Origin: Colwellia psychrerythraea
Lineage (GTDB): Bacteria; Pseudomonadota; Gammaproteobacteria; Enterobacterales; Alteromonadaceae
DNA: 64,000 nt
Assembly (NCBI GenBank): GCA_002163005.1
Contig: MAAF01000083.1
Span: 62,001-126,000 of the forward strand
Direction: 5' to 3'
Below the pieces are notes generated by a model that was not told the origin of the DNA, ran no database searches, and saw nothing but the letters and a program-made list of their open reading frames with translations. A program made the position numbers and the translations under genes. Below are positions 44,815-53,560 of this stretch, one piece after another (the stretch's first letter is position 1; every line of letters begins with the position of its first letter).

Positions 44815-46026
44815 TTAAATTCTGAGTTTTCTAACTAACAATGGAGTCGTTGTTGCCTGAACAATAAGAGTGAAAAGTACTATGCCAAAGCCAATAGATT
44901 GAATCGTCCACCAATAGGGTAACTCGGTAGGTAAGGACAACACTAATGCAATGGTGACCGCTCCGCGTAATCCTCCCCAGATCATGATAGGTGGATATTT
45001 GGGGTTAATAGGCTGTCCAACAGTGACATGATTTAGCCATACTGAAAAATAGACGGCTATGACGCGCGCAATAAAAGCTCCCACTATCGCTAATATTATT
45101 GCTAGCCACATTTGGGTAAACATATTAAGACTGACCACTAAGCCCAACAAGACAAAAACAAAAATATTGGCAATAAAGCCAAGTGACTCCCATATATTAT
45201 GCAGACCTGTGTGAACATCTTTTAGTTGATTATGCGCTGATTTTTTAAAAAGTAATGCAGCAAACATGACTGCGACAATACCTGAGACATGAAATAAGTG
45301 TTCTGCGATGTAGAAGGTGCCATAGGCAAGAAACAGTGTGATAACTACCATATGTGGCACTGATGTTTCAATTACCTTAACCAGTAGTGCCGCAATATAT
45401 CCAAACACACTACCAACAATAATACCGCCAAAAAAGACTTTGCTAAATGTTATAACAGCAGACGTTAGATCCGGTTCACTTTGGCCTAAAGCAATGCTGA
45501 GAATAATACTAAATAAAACAATGGCCGTAGCATCATTAAATAAGCTCTCCCCTTCGATTAATACGTTTAAGTCATCCGGCGCTTTTAACTCTTTCAATTG
45601 ACCAACCACGGCAACAGGGTCAGTTGCTGAAATAACTACGCCAGTTAATAATGCCGCGATAAAAGGAAAACCTGAATGAGCGATACCAAAGTAAAGAATA
45701 ACAGCGATAACAAGCGTAGAAATAATCAAACCAAGCGTCGCAAGCGTTAATACGTTTGGTAAGTATTTAAGCAATAACTTACTGTTCAAAGCAAAAGCCG
45801 CTTCAAATATTAATACTGGCAGTAATATAAATAGCATCAAGTCTTGAAAATTACTCGCTCTAACGCCGGTATCTATACCAAACTCTACCGTGAATAAGGA
45901 CAGCACAAAACCGAGTATAACTAAGAGTAAAGTGTAAGGAATACGTATGAAACGAGCAACGACAATGGCAAGTACACCAACAGCTAAGAGCAGCAAGGTA
46001 ATGGAAACAATCATTTGAATATTCAT
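44815..46026 (-). CDS. CPA1-family cation:proton antiporter (NhaP-like)
   Basis: A 403-residue inner-membrane antiporter exchanging Na+ or K+ for H+. Eleven to twelve hydrophobic segments are visible. The conserved ion-site motifs SATDPVAVVGQLKE and GESLFNDATAIVLF (NhaP/NHE-type Asn-Asp pair) and GGLRGAVTIALVLS are present. It lacks a C-terminal regulatory domain and is at the short end for the family. Useful for salt and pH balance in a marine cell; substrate preference unknown. Monocistronic. Confidence 0.9.
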   Translation of the reverse strand: MNIQMIVSITLLLLAVGVLAIVVARFIRIPYTLLLVILGFVLSLFTVEFGIDTGVRASNFQDLMLFILLPVLIFEAAFALNSKLLLKYLPNVLTLATLGLIISTLVIAVILYFGIAHSGFPFIAALLTGVVISATDPVAVVGQLKELKAPDDLNVLIEGESLFNDATAIVLFSIILSIALGQSEPDLTSAVITFSKVFFGGIIVGSVFGYIAALLVKVIETSVPHMVVITLFLAYGTFYIAEHLFHVSGIVAVMFAALLFKKSAHNQLKDVHTGLHNIWESLGFIANIFVFVLLGLVVSLNMFTQMWLAIILAIVGAFIARVIAVYFSVWLNHVTVGQPINPKYPPIMIWGGLRGAVTIALVLSLPTELPYWWTIQSIGFGIVLFTLIVQATTTPLLVRKLRI

Positions 46027-46156
46027 CGTTTTTTATACCCTTATTGCATTATTATCAATTTTTTTTATTCTTTATGAGGTATAGCTAAGCTTAGTCGATA
46101 TAGCAAAATGCAGCGATTGGGAGTATGTGTTGAGTATTTTTTAATTATTTTAGGTA

Positions 46157-46185
46157 TAAAAAAAGCTTCAATGATATTGAAGCTT
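46157..46185 (-). terminator. Rho-independent terminator after the hydrolase gene
   Basis: On the minus strand AAGCTTCA and TGAAGCTT form an 8-bp stem followed by T7, 46 bp after the stop of the isochorismatase-family gene. Confidence 0.85.
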
Positions 46186-46230
46186 GGGACGTCGAGGTTT
46201 TAATCGATATATAATTAGACGTTCATATCA

Positions 46231-46782
46231 CTACTTTATTAAGACAAGTATTTCTTTAAATACTGGTGTTCGGCAATCTTTAACCAGTTCAAATAAACAC
46301 ATTTCTAACCCTGTTAACTCTACGCCATTGCTAACGAGTTTGTTTATGGCTAACTTTTTATTATCGAGCTCACGAGACGAAACACAGTCTGAAACTATTT
46401 GAACTTCAAATCCCATGCGTTTTAAGCTGATCGCAGTTTGATAGACACAAATATGTGCTTCAATACCACATACAATCCATGTATCTACGTTAGTTGCTTT
46501 AACTGCTTCAATAAATTGAGTATTTTCACAACCATCAAAGGTATATTTTATAATGGGCTCTTGATGACCTGTAGGAGAACTAAGTAATGAACTCAATTCA
46601 TCCACTGTTGGGCCTATTTTTTCTGGGTTTTGTTCAAGCCATAAAATCGGTAAATCAAGGGCTTGCACACCTTTGATAAGCTTTTCACAATTTGACACCA
46701 AAGCGTTGCTTTCATGTACCAAACGCGTCAGTTTCCCTTGTATGTCGACAACAATCAGGCCGGTACTTTCTTTATTTAACAT
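46231..46782 (-). CDS. Isochorismatase-family hydrolase
   Basis: A 183-residue cysteine hydrolase of the isochorismatase/nicotinamidase superfamily. The catalytic Asp (LIVVDIQGKL), Lys (IIKYTFDGC) and Cys (VCGIEAHICVYQTA) with a preceding cis-peptide-type motif are visible. It resembles the YcaC-like group of unknown substrate rather than nicotinamidase. It follows the thioesterase gene by 64 bp on the same strand. Confidence 0.88.
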   Translation of the reverse strand: MLNKESTGLIVVDIQGKLTRLVHESNALVSNCEKLIKGVQALDLPILWLEQNPEKIGPTVDELSSLLSSPTGHQEPIIKYTFDGCENTQFIEAVKATNVDTWIVCGIEAHICVYQTAISLKRMGFEVQIVSDCVSSRELDNKKLAINKLVSNGVELTGLEMCLFELVKDCRTPVFKEILVLIK

Positions 46783-46846
46783 AATATAGCTCCTTAGGTT
46801 TATGCCTTTATAATACCCCTTAAAATAAAAATTACGCGAGTGTTTT

Positions 46847-47344
46847 CTATTTATTAGGTGACATGGTATCTGGCATCAATACTGCGATAACTTGCCCTTT
46901 TGAGCAAATAACACCAGCAGCTGACAACGTGATATCAACGACAATCTTACGATCTTTAACTTGACTAAAACGACCAATTAACTCCAACTCAACGCCCTGT
47001 GGGGTTGGTGCTAAAAAACTGACATTCAACGCGCCAGTAACAAATCGTAATGCAGGCGTACTACCCATCTCACGATTTTGTGCTAGATAAGCCATCGCTG
47101 AGGCACTGCCCGTACCATGACAATCAATCAATGAAGCTGTCATACCACCATAAACAAAACCAGGAATAGCAGTAAAAACATCAGAAGGGGTAAAACGAGC
47201 AATTGTGATGCTCGCTAGCAAATCATTCTTATCAATATGCTGCCAGTAGCTTTTTAATTGATGGCCGTCTTTATTGTTTTTACCGCAACCATAACAATGG
47301 CTTAATTCTTCAGGATAACAGTCTTGGAAAGCTTGTTCGTTCAT
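46847..47344 (-). CDS. PaaI-family hotdog thioesterase
   Basis: A 165-residue thioesterase-type hotdog fold (FVYGGMTASLIDCHGTGSAS, with the conserved Asp, and ELSHCYGCGKNNKDGHQL at the start). It would release free acids from acyl-CoA. The order with the upstream PaaK-like ligase suggests a proofreading or CoA-recycling role in the carboxylate pathway. A 262-bp gap with a repeat separates it from the ligase gene, so co-transcription is uncertain. Confidence 0.85.
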   Translation of the reverse strand: MNEQAFQDCYPEELSHCYGCGKNNKDGHQLKSYWQHIDKNDLLASITIARFTPSDVFTAIPGFVYGGMTASLIDCHGTGSASAMAYLAQNREMGSTPALRFVTGALNVSFLAPTPQGVELELIGRFSQVKDRKIVVDITLSAAGVICSKGQVIAVLMPDTMSPNK

Positions 47345-47428
47345 AAAAAATCCTATTTAATTTGATGAGAAACATAGACAAATAAGTGATACAAATTTGC
47401 CTATTTTGATGGTTCTCAATTGATAAAT

Positions 47429-47566
47429 TACATGCCTATGGTTCAGGGACGTCATCCCCATGGTGTATTAATCGGGGATCCAGTTTATAAAAAACAATGG
47501 ATCTTCGATCAGATACTTCGAAGATGACGTTTACAGCTAGATCCTGACTTAACTACTAGGCATGTA
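47429..47566. repeat. Short repeat with TACATGCCTA inverted ends
   Basis: A 138-bp block starting TACATGCCTA and ending TAGGCATGTA, with an internal palindrome GGATCTTCG...CGAAGATGACG also found at 22293-22322. It sits between the thioesterase and the ligase genes. Confidence 0.55.
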
Positions 47567-47606
47567 TAATTATTGGTCAATATATTAATCAATGATTGAA
47601 ATTAAC

Positions 47607-48857
47607 TTAGCCAATAGGTCGTAGGTCTTCAATGACTTTGCCATCATCGGCTAATGTGCCAACCGCAACTAATTCAACCGCACCATTAAGTTTGGTGATT
47701 TTTTTCAAGCTGCTGCTAATGTTCTCAATGGCACCTGCGATATCAGCTTCAGAATAACCGCTACTATCGAGTTCACATTGCAAGTTCATTTGGTCGTTAT
47801 AATTAACCTGAGTTACTGACAAACGCATTTTAGCGATGTGAGGATAGGCTTGTCGTACTTGCTCTATTTGCTCTGCATGCACGAACATGCCTTTGATTTT
47901 AGTCGTTTGGTCTGCGCGACCCAGCCAACCTTTAATACACATATTAGTTCGACCACAGGCACTTTCACCTGACTTCACCGCTGACAAATCGCCGGTAGCA
48001 AAACGAATAAGTGGGTAATCAACATTAAAGCTAGTAACAACAACTTCACCGATTTCGCCATCGGCAACGGGCTCTAATGTACCCGGACGGACAATTTCTA
48101 CCAATAAATCTTCAGCAATAATAAAACCATCATCACTTTTAGATTCAAAACCAATCAAGCCAACATCGGCACTAGCATAGGCTTGTAAGGTGTTAATACC
48201 CGCAGCATCAAATTCAGCTCTAAGTCCTTTAGGAAGTGCTTCGCCTGTCACTAACGCTTTGGTAAGGCTTGAAATATCTCGTTTTTCAGCGTTGGCTTTA
48301 TCAAGTAAAATTTTCAGAAATGATGGTGTACCGCTATAACCTTGAGGTTTTAAATGCTCAATGATGTCAAGCTGCTGCTCAGTTTGCCCTGGCCCTGCAG
48401 GAATAACCACGCAACCACAAGCTCTAGCGCCTGAATCAAGAATAAACCCGCCAGGTGTTAAATGATAAGACAAACAATTTTGCACTACATCACCGGCTCT
48501 AAACCCAGCAGCATAGAATGCTTGGCCCACACGCCACCAATCATCACTGGTATTTTCAGGATCATAAATAGGTCCTGGTGATTGAAAAATTCTGCCTATA
48601 TTAGCCTTGCTCGCATTTAAACCACCAAGAGGTGAGTTTTTTGCTTGTAGCTTCATTAAATCTGATTTACGCGTAATGGGAAGTTGCGCAAGCAATTCTC
48701 GGCTAGTAATTTTATCCGCATCGATATGCTGTAAAATTTGTCCATAATGCTGACATTCTTGCTTCGCATAAGTGATAAAAGAAGGTAAACGCTCTAATAG
48801 AGACTGCTCACGTAACTCAGGATTTTGACATTCTCTTTCGTAAAAATATTGTTTCAT
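47607..48857 (-). CDS. Phenylacetate-CoA ligase-like AMP-binding protein (PaaK-like)
   Basis: A 416-residue AMP-forming ligase related to PaaK, somewhat short for the family. Adenylation motifs include SPGPIYDPENTSDDWWRVG, QAYASADVGLIGFES, FATGDLSAV and a C-terminal lysine-bearing GRADQTTKIKGMFVH. The true substrate is unknown; phenylacetate is not proven, as no paa operon is present. It follows LivF by about 200 bp in the same direction within the transport cluster. Confidence 0.85.
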   Translation of the reverse strand: MKQYFYERECQNPELREQSLLERLPSFITYAKQECQHYGQILQHIDADKITSRELLAQLPITRKSDLMKLQAKNSPLGGLNASKANIGRIFQSPGPIYDPENTSDDWWRVGQAFYAAGFRAGDVVQNCLSYHLTPGGFILDSGARACGCVVIPAGPGQTEQQLDIIEHLKPQGYSGTPSFLKILLDKANAEKRDISSLTKALVTGEALPKGLRAEFDAAGINTLQAYASADVGLIGFESKSDDGFIIAEDLLVEIVRPGTLEPVADGEIGEVVVTSFNVDYPLIRFATGDLSAVKSGESACGRTNMCIKGWLGRADQTTKIKGMFVHAEQIEQVRQAYPHIAKMRLSVTQVNYNDQMNLQCELDSSGYSEADIAGAIENISSSLKKITKLNGAVELVAVGTLADDGKVIEDLRPIG

Positions 48858-49058
48858 GGTAACTCGATAATTTATAAATATTATAACGTTAACTTTTAAT
48901 TTGTAGTTTTATATCGCTTTTAACTTACTACTTCACATACTTTCAGAAAGCAGTCAGTTCGCTCGAGTTTTAGGAGATAGCGCGGAGCTTACGGATGTAA
49001 GTGAGCACTTTCGACAACAAAATCGGGTGAAATGGCAATAGTATGGAATGTACGTGGG

Positions 49059-49880
49059 TTATAACCAACGTTTACGTCGCTTATAAGACTTTAAGTTTTT
49101 AAAGCTTTTACGTTCTTCGTTGCCGCCACCTAAATAAAACTCTTTTACATCTTCATTGCTAAGTAATTGCTCTTGAGTACCATCAAGTACAATTTTACCT
49201 GACTCCATAATGTAGCCATAGTCAGCAGCCCTTATTGCATAGTTAGCATTTTGCTCAACTAACAACATGGTAATACCTTGATCTTGATTAATTTTCTTAA
49301 TAATACCAAAGACTTCTTTAACCAGTAATGGTGATAAACCCATCGAAGGCTCATCTAAACAAATCATTTTAGGACGAGCCATTAACGCTCTACCTATGGC
49401 TAACATTTGTTGCTCACCACCCGACAAATAACCGGCTAGACCGGTACGCTCTTTTAAACGAGGGAAATAATTAAACACCATTTCAAGATCTTGATTTATT
49501 TGTGAATCATTACGTGTATAAGCACCTAATTTTAGGTTTTCAATTGAGGTCATATCTTCGATAATACGACGACCTTCCATCACCTGGATCAGACCACTAC
49601 GTACAACATCTTCGCCATTTTTCTTATCTATGCGCTCGCCCATAAAGGTAATATCACCTTTAGTCACTTCACCATATTCTGATTTAAGTAGGCCTGAAAT
49701 CGCTTTTAATGTTGTTGATTTACCTGCGCCATTAGGGCCAAGTAACGTTACGATATCGCCTTCTGGTACATCTAATGTAACCCCTCGAAGTACTTGAATT
49801 ACTTCGTCATAAACCACTTCAATGTTATTAACCGATAACATTGGTGTAGCCGTTTTAATTTTTTCTGCCGCCTGTGACAT
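49059..49880 (-). CDS. Branched-chain-type ABC transporter ATPase (LivF-like)
   Basis: A 273-residue ABC ATPase with Walker A LLGPNGAGKST, the signature YLSGGEQQM and Walker B MICLDEPSMGLSP, matching the LivF subunit of the HAAT transporter family. The C-terminal tail SFKNLKSYKRRKRWL is basic and unusual in length. Together with LivG, LivH, LivM and the LivK-type binding protein it forms a five-part importer. Confidence 0.92.
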   Translation of the reverse strand: MSQAAEKIKTATPMLSVNNIEVVYDEVIQVLRGVTLDVPEGDIVTLLGPNGAGKSTTLKAISGLLKSEYGEVTKGDITFMGERIDKKNGEDVVRSGLIQVMEGRRIIEDMTSIENLKLGAYTRNDSQINQDLEMVFNYFPRLKERTGLAGYLSGGEQQMLAIGRALMARPKMICLDEPSMGLSPLLVKEVFGIIKKINQDQGITMLLVEQNANYAIRAADYGYIMESGKIVLDGTQEQLLSNEDVKEFYLGGGNEERKSFKNLKSYKRRKRWL

Positions 49881-49988
49881 AACTATGCTCCGTTGAAACT
49901 ATAACTACCCAACTTGTTGCTAACAAATCCAATAGCGACAAGCTGAATAATATATAGAATACTCTACTAACTATTTAATGATGAGGTA

Positions 49989-51248
49989 TTAATAACCTAA
50001 CCAATCATCACGACGTTCTACAGTAACCGTACTCACTTTATTGACTTTAACACTACCATTTTCATAATTAGCATTATAAATGTTAATTTTATTAATACCT
50101 CGATGATCATCTGCTTTCCATGTAGCAGGTAAACATACACCTTCTAGGCCTTTAGGTACCCAATCAGATTTAACATACATACCCTTTTTAATATTTTCAC
50201 CTGTAATTCCGCCATTTTCTTCCGCCCACTCCATTGCTTCTATCATATAATATGCAGAGCAAATACCACGCATATAATGGTGAGTACGTTCTTTATTACC
50301 TGATGGATCTGACATTTTAGATATTTCACCTACCAACTTCATACCAGGAGCATCATCTCCCCAAAAAGGTGTCATGGTTGGAAATACATAATTTTTCAAA
50401 CCTGAACCCCCAGCATTAAAAAAGTTTTTATCCGCTCCCCAAATGTTTGTCATTAACTGTATATCTGTACCCACTGTATTACATGATTTAATTAGTGAAA
50501 GCGTTGAACCGCCCAAGTTACCTAAGTAACCATAGTTAGATCCTGAGTTTTTAATGCTCAAACATTGGGCTTTAAAATCACCTGGCTTCATAGAAACAAC
50601 TACAGGATGCAAAACCTTAAAGCCAAGCTCTTTAGCATAGTCGGCACAAGCTGTTTTAGGCGCATTAGGGTATGGGTGATTAGCACCAATATGAGTAAAT
50701 TTAGGCTGTCCTTTGTTACCCTTACTTTTCCAGTCTTCCGCAGCCCACTGTATTAAACCGCGACAAACATCAGAATATGAAGCGCCATAAAAGAAGTTAT
50801 AAGGTGCTGGCTTCTTAGTATGTGGATTCTTACCGGTAGGATCAGTTAAATGACCTGAATAAGATCCTGAAAAGTTGGGTATTTTATCACGCGAAACAAA
50901 CGAAATTAATGCTTCAGTATCAGCAGTTCCAAATCCCTGCATCACTACCATATTCTTACGTGATGTCCATTTTTTATAAGCAGCAATGGCTTGTGGTACT
51001 TTATAAGAGTAGTCAATAGTTTCATGCTCGAATTTAGTACCATTAATGCCATTATTTTTTTTCTTATAGTTTAATGCATCTCTGATTCCACTTCCGTAAT
51101 GCTTAGCTACAAAAGAAGTAGGACCTGTCATGTCAGCCAAGTGACCAACAAAAACAGAATCTTCTGCTTGCACTTGGCTAGTAAAACTTAAAGCAATACA
51201 AGTAGTAATTGAACTTAGTAATAATTTTTTGTTTTTAATGCTATTCAT
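49989..51248 (-). CDS. Branched-chain-type ABC transporter substrate-binding protein (LivK-like)
   Basis: A 419-residue periplasmic binding protein with a signal peptide (SITTCIALSFTSQVQA, cut near Ala29). It belongs to the HAAT solute-binding family (GHLADMTGPTSFVAKHYGSG, DALNYKKKNNGI). The fold binds amino acids, short carboxylates or aromatic acids; the ligand here cannot be read. ATG 51248 is chosen over the upstream TTG because of GAGGAAC at good spacing. It lies between LivM and LivF. Confidence 0.92.
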   Translation of the reverse strand: MNSIKNKKLLLSSITTCIALSFTSQVQAEDSVFVGHLADMTGPTSFVAKHYGSGIRDALNYKKKNNGINGTKFEHETIDYSYKVPQAIAAYKKWTSRKNMVVMQGFGTADTEALISFVSRDKIPNFSGSYSGHLTDPTGKNPHTKKPAPYNFFYGASYSDVCRGLIQWAAEDWKSKGNKGQPKFTHIGANHPYPNAPKTACADYAKELGFKVLHPVVVSMKPGDFKAQCLSIKNSGSNYGYLGNLGGSTLSLIKSCNTVGTDIQLMTNIWGADKNFFNAGGSGLKNYVFPTMTPFWGDDAPGMKLVGEISKMSDPSGNKERTHHYMRGICSAYYMIEAMEWAEENGGITGENIKKGMYVKSDWVPKGLEGVCLPATWKADDHRGINKINIYNANYENGSVKVNKVSTVTVERRDDWLGY

Positions 51249-51490
51249 TTGAACGTTCCTCAAATTTTTATTTAGTACTTATTTATATAAGTAAGCTGTT
51301 TATATAAATAGGTAAGCAGTATTATTGTTATGTTTATATTTACGCTTATTTTCTCGCAGTTACCTTTTCATATTCCTATTTAATACCAATCAAACTAACG
51401 AAGTGATCTTTTAAAATGCTCTTAATTAATTTAATCGGTATAACTGCAATTTATTCACCATTCATTTCTCAAGTGCTTTCATGAAGTCAC

Positions 51491-52564
51491 TTAGTAAGCA
51501 AATGGATAGAATTTCCAATAGTTTTTAATTTGTGTCCAACGATGCGCCAATCCTTCTGGCTCAAAGATTAAGAAGCCGATAATAACTAAGCCAATAGTCA
51601 TTTCTTTGATGTAAGCTAAACCATCAACCACCATAGGGATATTGCCCCAATCGGTCATTTTCATGACACCAACACCGCTTTCTAATACTTCAGGTAAGAA
51701 CACCATAAAGATGACCCCCATCAAGGTACCTTTTATCGAACCTAAACCGCCAATAATAATCATGGCTAAGAATTGAATAGATAACATAAGTGTAAAGCCT
51801 TCGGCAGATACATAACCTAAATAATGAGCATATAACGCACCACCAATGCCGGCATAAAAAGAAGAGATACCAAATGAAAGTAGGCGATATTTATTTAACT
51901 TTACCCCCATGATTTCAGCTGATAAATAATGATCACGTACAGCAACAAAGGCACGCCCATCACGGCTCCGCATTAAGTTACAACCCCAGATAAACATGAA
52001 TACTAGTGAAAATAACGCTACATAGTAAAAGCTTTGGTCGGTATCAAAAGCAAAACCAAATAAGTTTATAGGCTCGGCCATTGAACCCGATGAACCACCG
52101 GAAAACCAATCTGCACGAGCGAAAAAATCTTCAATAATAAATTGTGAAGCAAGTGTCGCTATTGCTAAATACAAACCTTTGATTCTAGCAGCTGGCGCAC
52201 CAAACATCATGCCAACGCCCATGGTTAAGAAACCCGCTAAAGGAATACATAAAAACACTGGGATATGAAAGCTGGTGTTTAACCAGGCCGAGGCAAACGC
52301 GCCAAAACCAAAAAAAGCACCATGCCCTAACGATATTTGTCCGGTGTAACCTACTAAGATATTCAAACCTAATGCAGCAATGCCTAAATAGGATATTTGA
52401 ATTAATAAGGTAATAAAGTAACCATCAACAACTAACGGTGCAAAGCACAACGCTAAGATGGTAAAAATGGTCACCCAACGGATGGTTTTTGTTTCAAAAA
52501 TTGTATTATCTTGTTTATAGCTAGTGCGGAAATCTCCGCACGGGCGCATAGTTAAACTAGACAT
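51491..52564 (-). CDS. Branched-chain-type ABC transporter permease (LivM-like)
   Basis: A 357-residue inner-membrane permease with eight to ten helices. The LivM signature is clear: ALGLNILVGYTGQISLGHGAFFGFGAF and IIIGGLGSIKGTLMGVIFM. A short hydrophilic N-terminus precedes the first helix. The 241-bp gap to livK holds a TAATACCAAT-headed repeat relic near 51381. Confidence 0.93.
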   Translation of the reverse strand: MSSLTMRPCGDFRTSYKQDNTIFETKTIRWVTIFTILALCFAPLVVDGYFITLLIQISYLGIAALGLNILVGYTGQISLGHGAFFGFGAFASAWLNTSFHIPVFLCIPLAGFLTMGVGMMFGAPAARIKGLYLAIATLASQFIIEDFFARADWFSGGSSGSMAEPINLFGFAFDTDQSFYYVALFSLVFMFIWGCNLMRSRDGRAFVAVRDHYLSAEIMGVKLNKYRLLSFGISSFYAGIGGALYAHYLGYVSAEGFTLMLSIQFLAMIIIGGLGSIKGTLMGVIFMVFLPEVLESGVGVMKMTDWGNIPMVVDGLAYIKEMTIGLVIIGFLIFEPEGLAHRWTQIKNYWKFYPFAY

Positions 52565-52666
52565 AAATCACTCCTAATAATTGTTCGTTTTATTGATATT
52601 GTTAATTAAATTGCGCTAGGCTTAACTAAACTCAGCTAAACCCAGCTAAACTGCTCTAGAATTGCG

Positions 52667-53560
52667 CTATATACGCTCAATGTCTTTAGTGCCAAATAAA
52701 CCGTAAGGTTTGAACCAAAGAATAATTAACAACACATAAAATGGTGCGATATCGTACATATTACCAATGTGTAAATATTGACTATCAAAAAACTCAGCGA
52801 CGTTTTCTAATACACCGATAATGAGACCGCCAACGATGGCGCCAACAATTGAATCTAATCCGCCTAAAATAACGGCTGGGAATACTTTGATACCCATAAT
52901 AGAAAGTGATTCTGAAACGCCATTAACCATACCAAGCACTATCCCTGCGGTAGCCGAAACTGTTGCTGCAATACCCCAACTCATCGCAAAAACATGCTTT
53001 ACAGACACACCTAAACTTTGAGCCGCTTGTTGATCAAAAGCTGTCGCTCTCATCGCTAGGCCATGCTTAGAGTGTTTAAAGAATAAATAGAACGCGACCA
53101 TGATAATTAACGCTATCACCGTACTCATTAAATACGCCATTTCTACATTTAATCCAAAGATGTTAATACTTTGCGTATCAAATACTTGCGGATAACTTTG
53201 CGGTGAAGAGCCAAATATCCATTTCATTAATGACTGAAAGAATATAGACAGACCGACAGTCACCATGATCACTGAGATAATTGGCTCACCAATCATAGGA
53301 CGCAGTACTATCATTTGTAACAGCACACCAAAACCTGCCATAAATAAAAGTGATAATAAAAATCCTAGAAAGAACGGTAATTCTAAGTAAATTAGTGAAG
53401 CCCAACATACCCAGGCGCCAATAAGTAAAAACTCACCTTGGGCGAAGTTAACAATTTGTGTTGATTTATAAACCAACACAAAACACATACCAATGACACC
53501 GTACAACAAGCCAACAATAAGGCCATTGACGACTAATTGCGTTAAGAGTTCAAAATTCAT
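52667..53560 (-). CDS. Branched-chain-type ABC transporter permease (LivH-like)
   Basis: A 297-residue permease partner of LivM with the LivH signature GVIGMCFVLVYKSTQIVNFAQGEF and AVILGGLDSIVGAIVGG. Its start codon overlaps the end of the upstream ligase gene by 4 bp, so the two are coupled. Confidence 0.93.
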   Translation of the reverse strand: MNFELLTQLVVNGLIVGLLYGVIGMCFVLVYKSTQIVNFAQGEFLLIGAWVCWASLIYLELPFFLGFLLSLLFMAGFGVLLQMIVLRPMIGEPIISVIMVTVGLSIFFQSLMKWIFGSSPQSYPQVFDTQSINIFGLNVEMAYLMSTVIALIIMVAFYLFFKHSKHGLAMRATAFDQQAAQSLGVSVKHVFAMSWGIAATVSATAGIVLGMVNGVSESLSIMGIKVFPAVILGGLDSIVGAIVGGLIIGVLENVAEFFDSQYLHIGNMYDIAPFYVLLIILWFKPYGLFGTKDIERI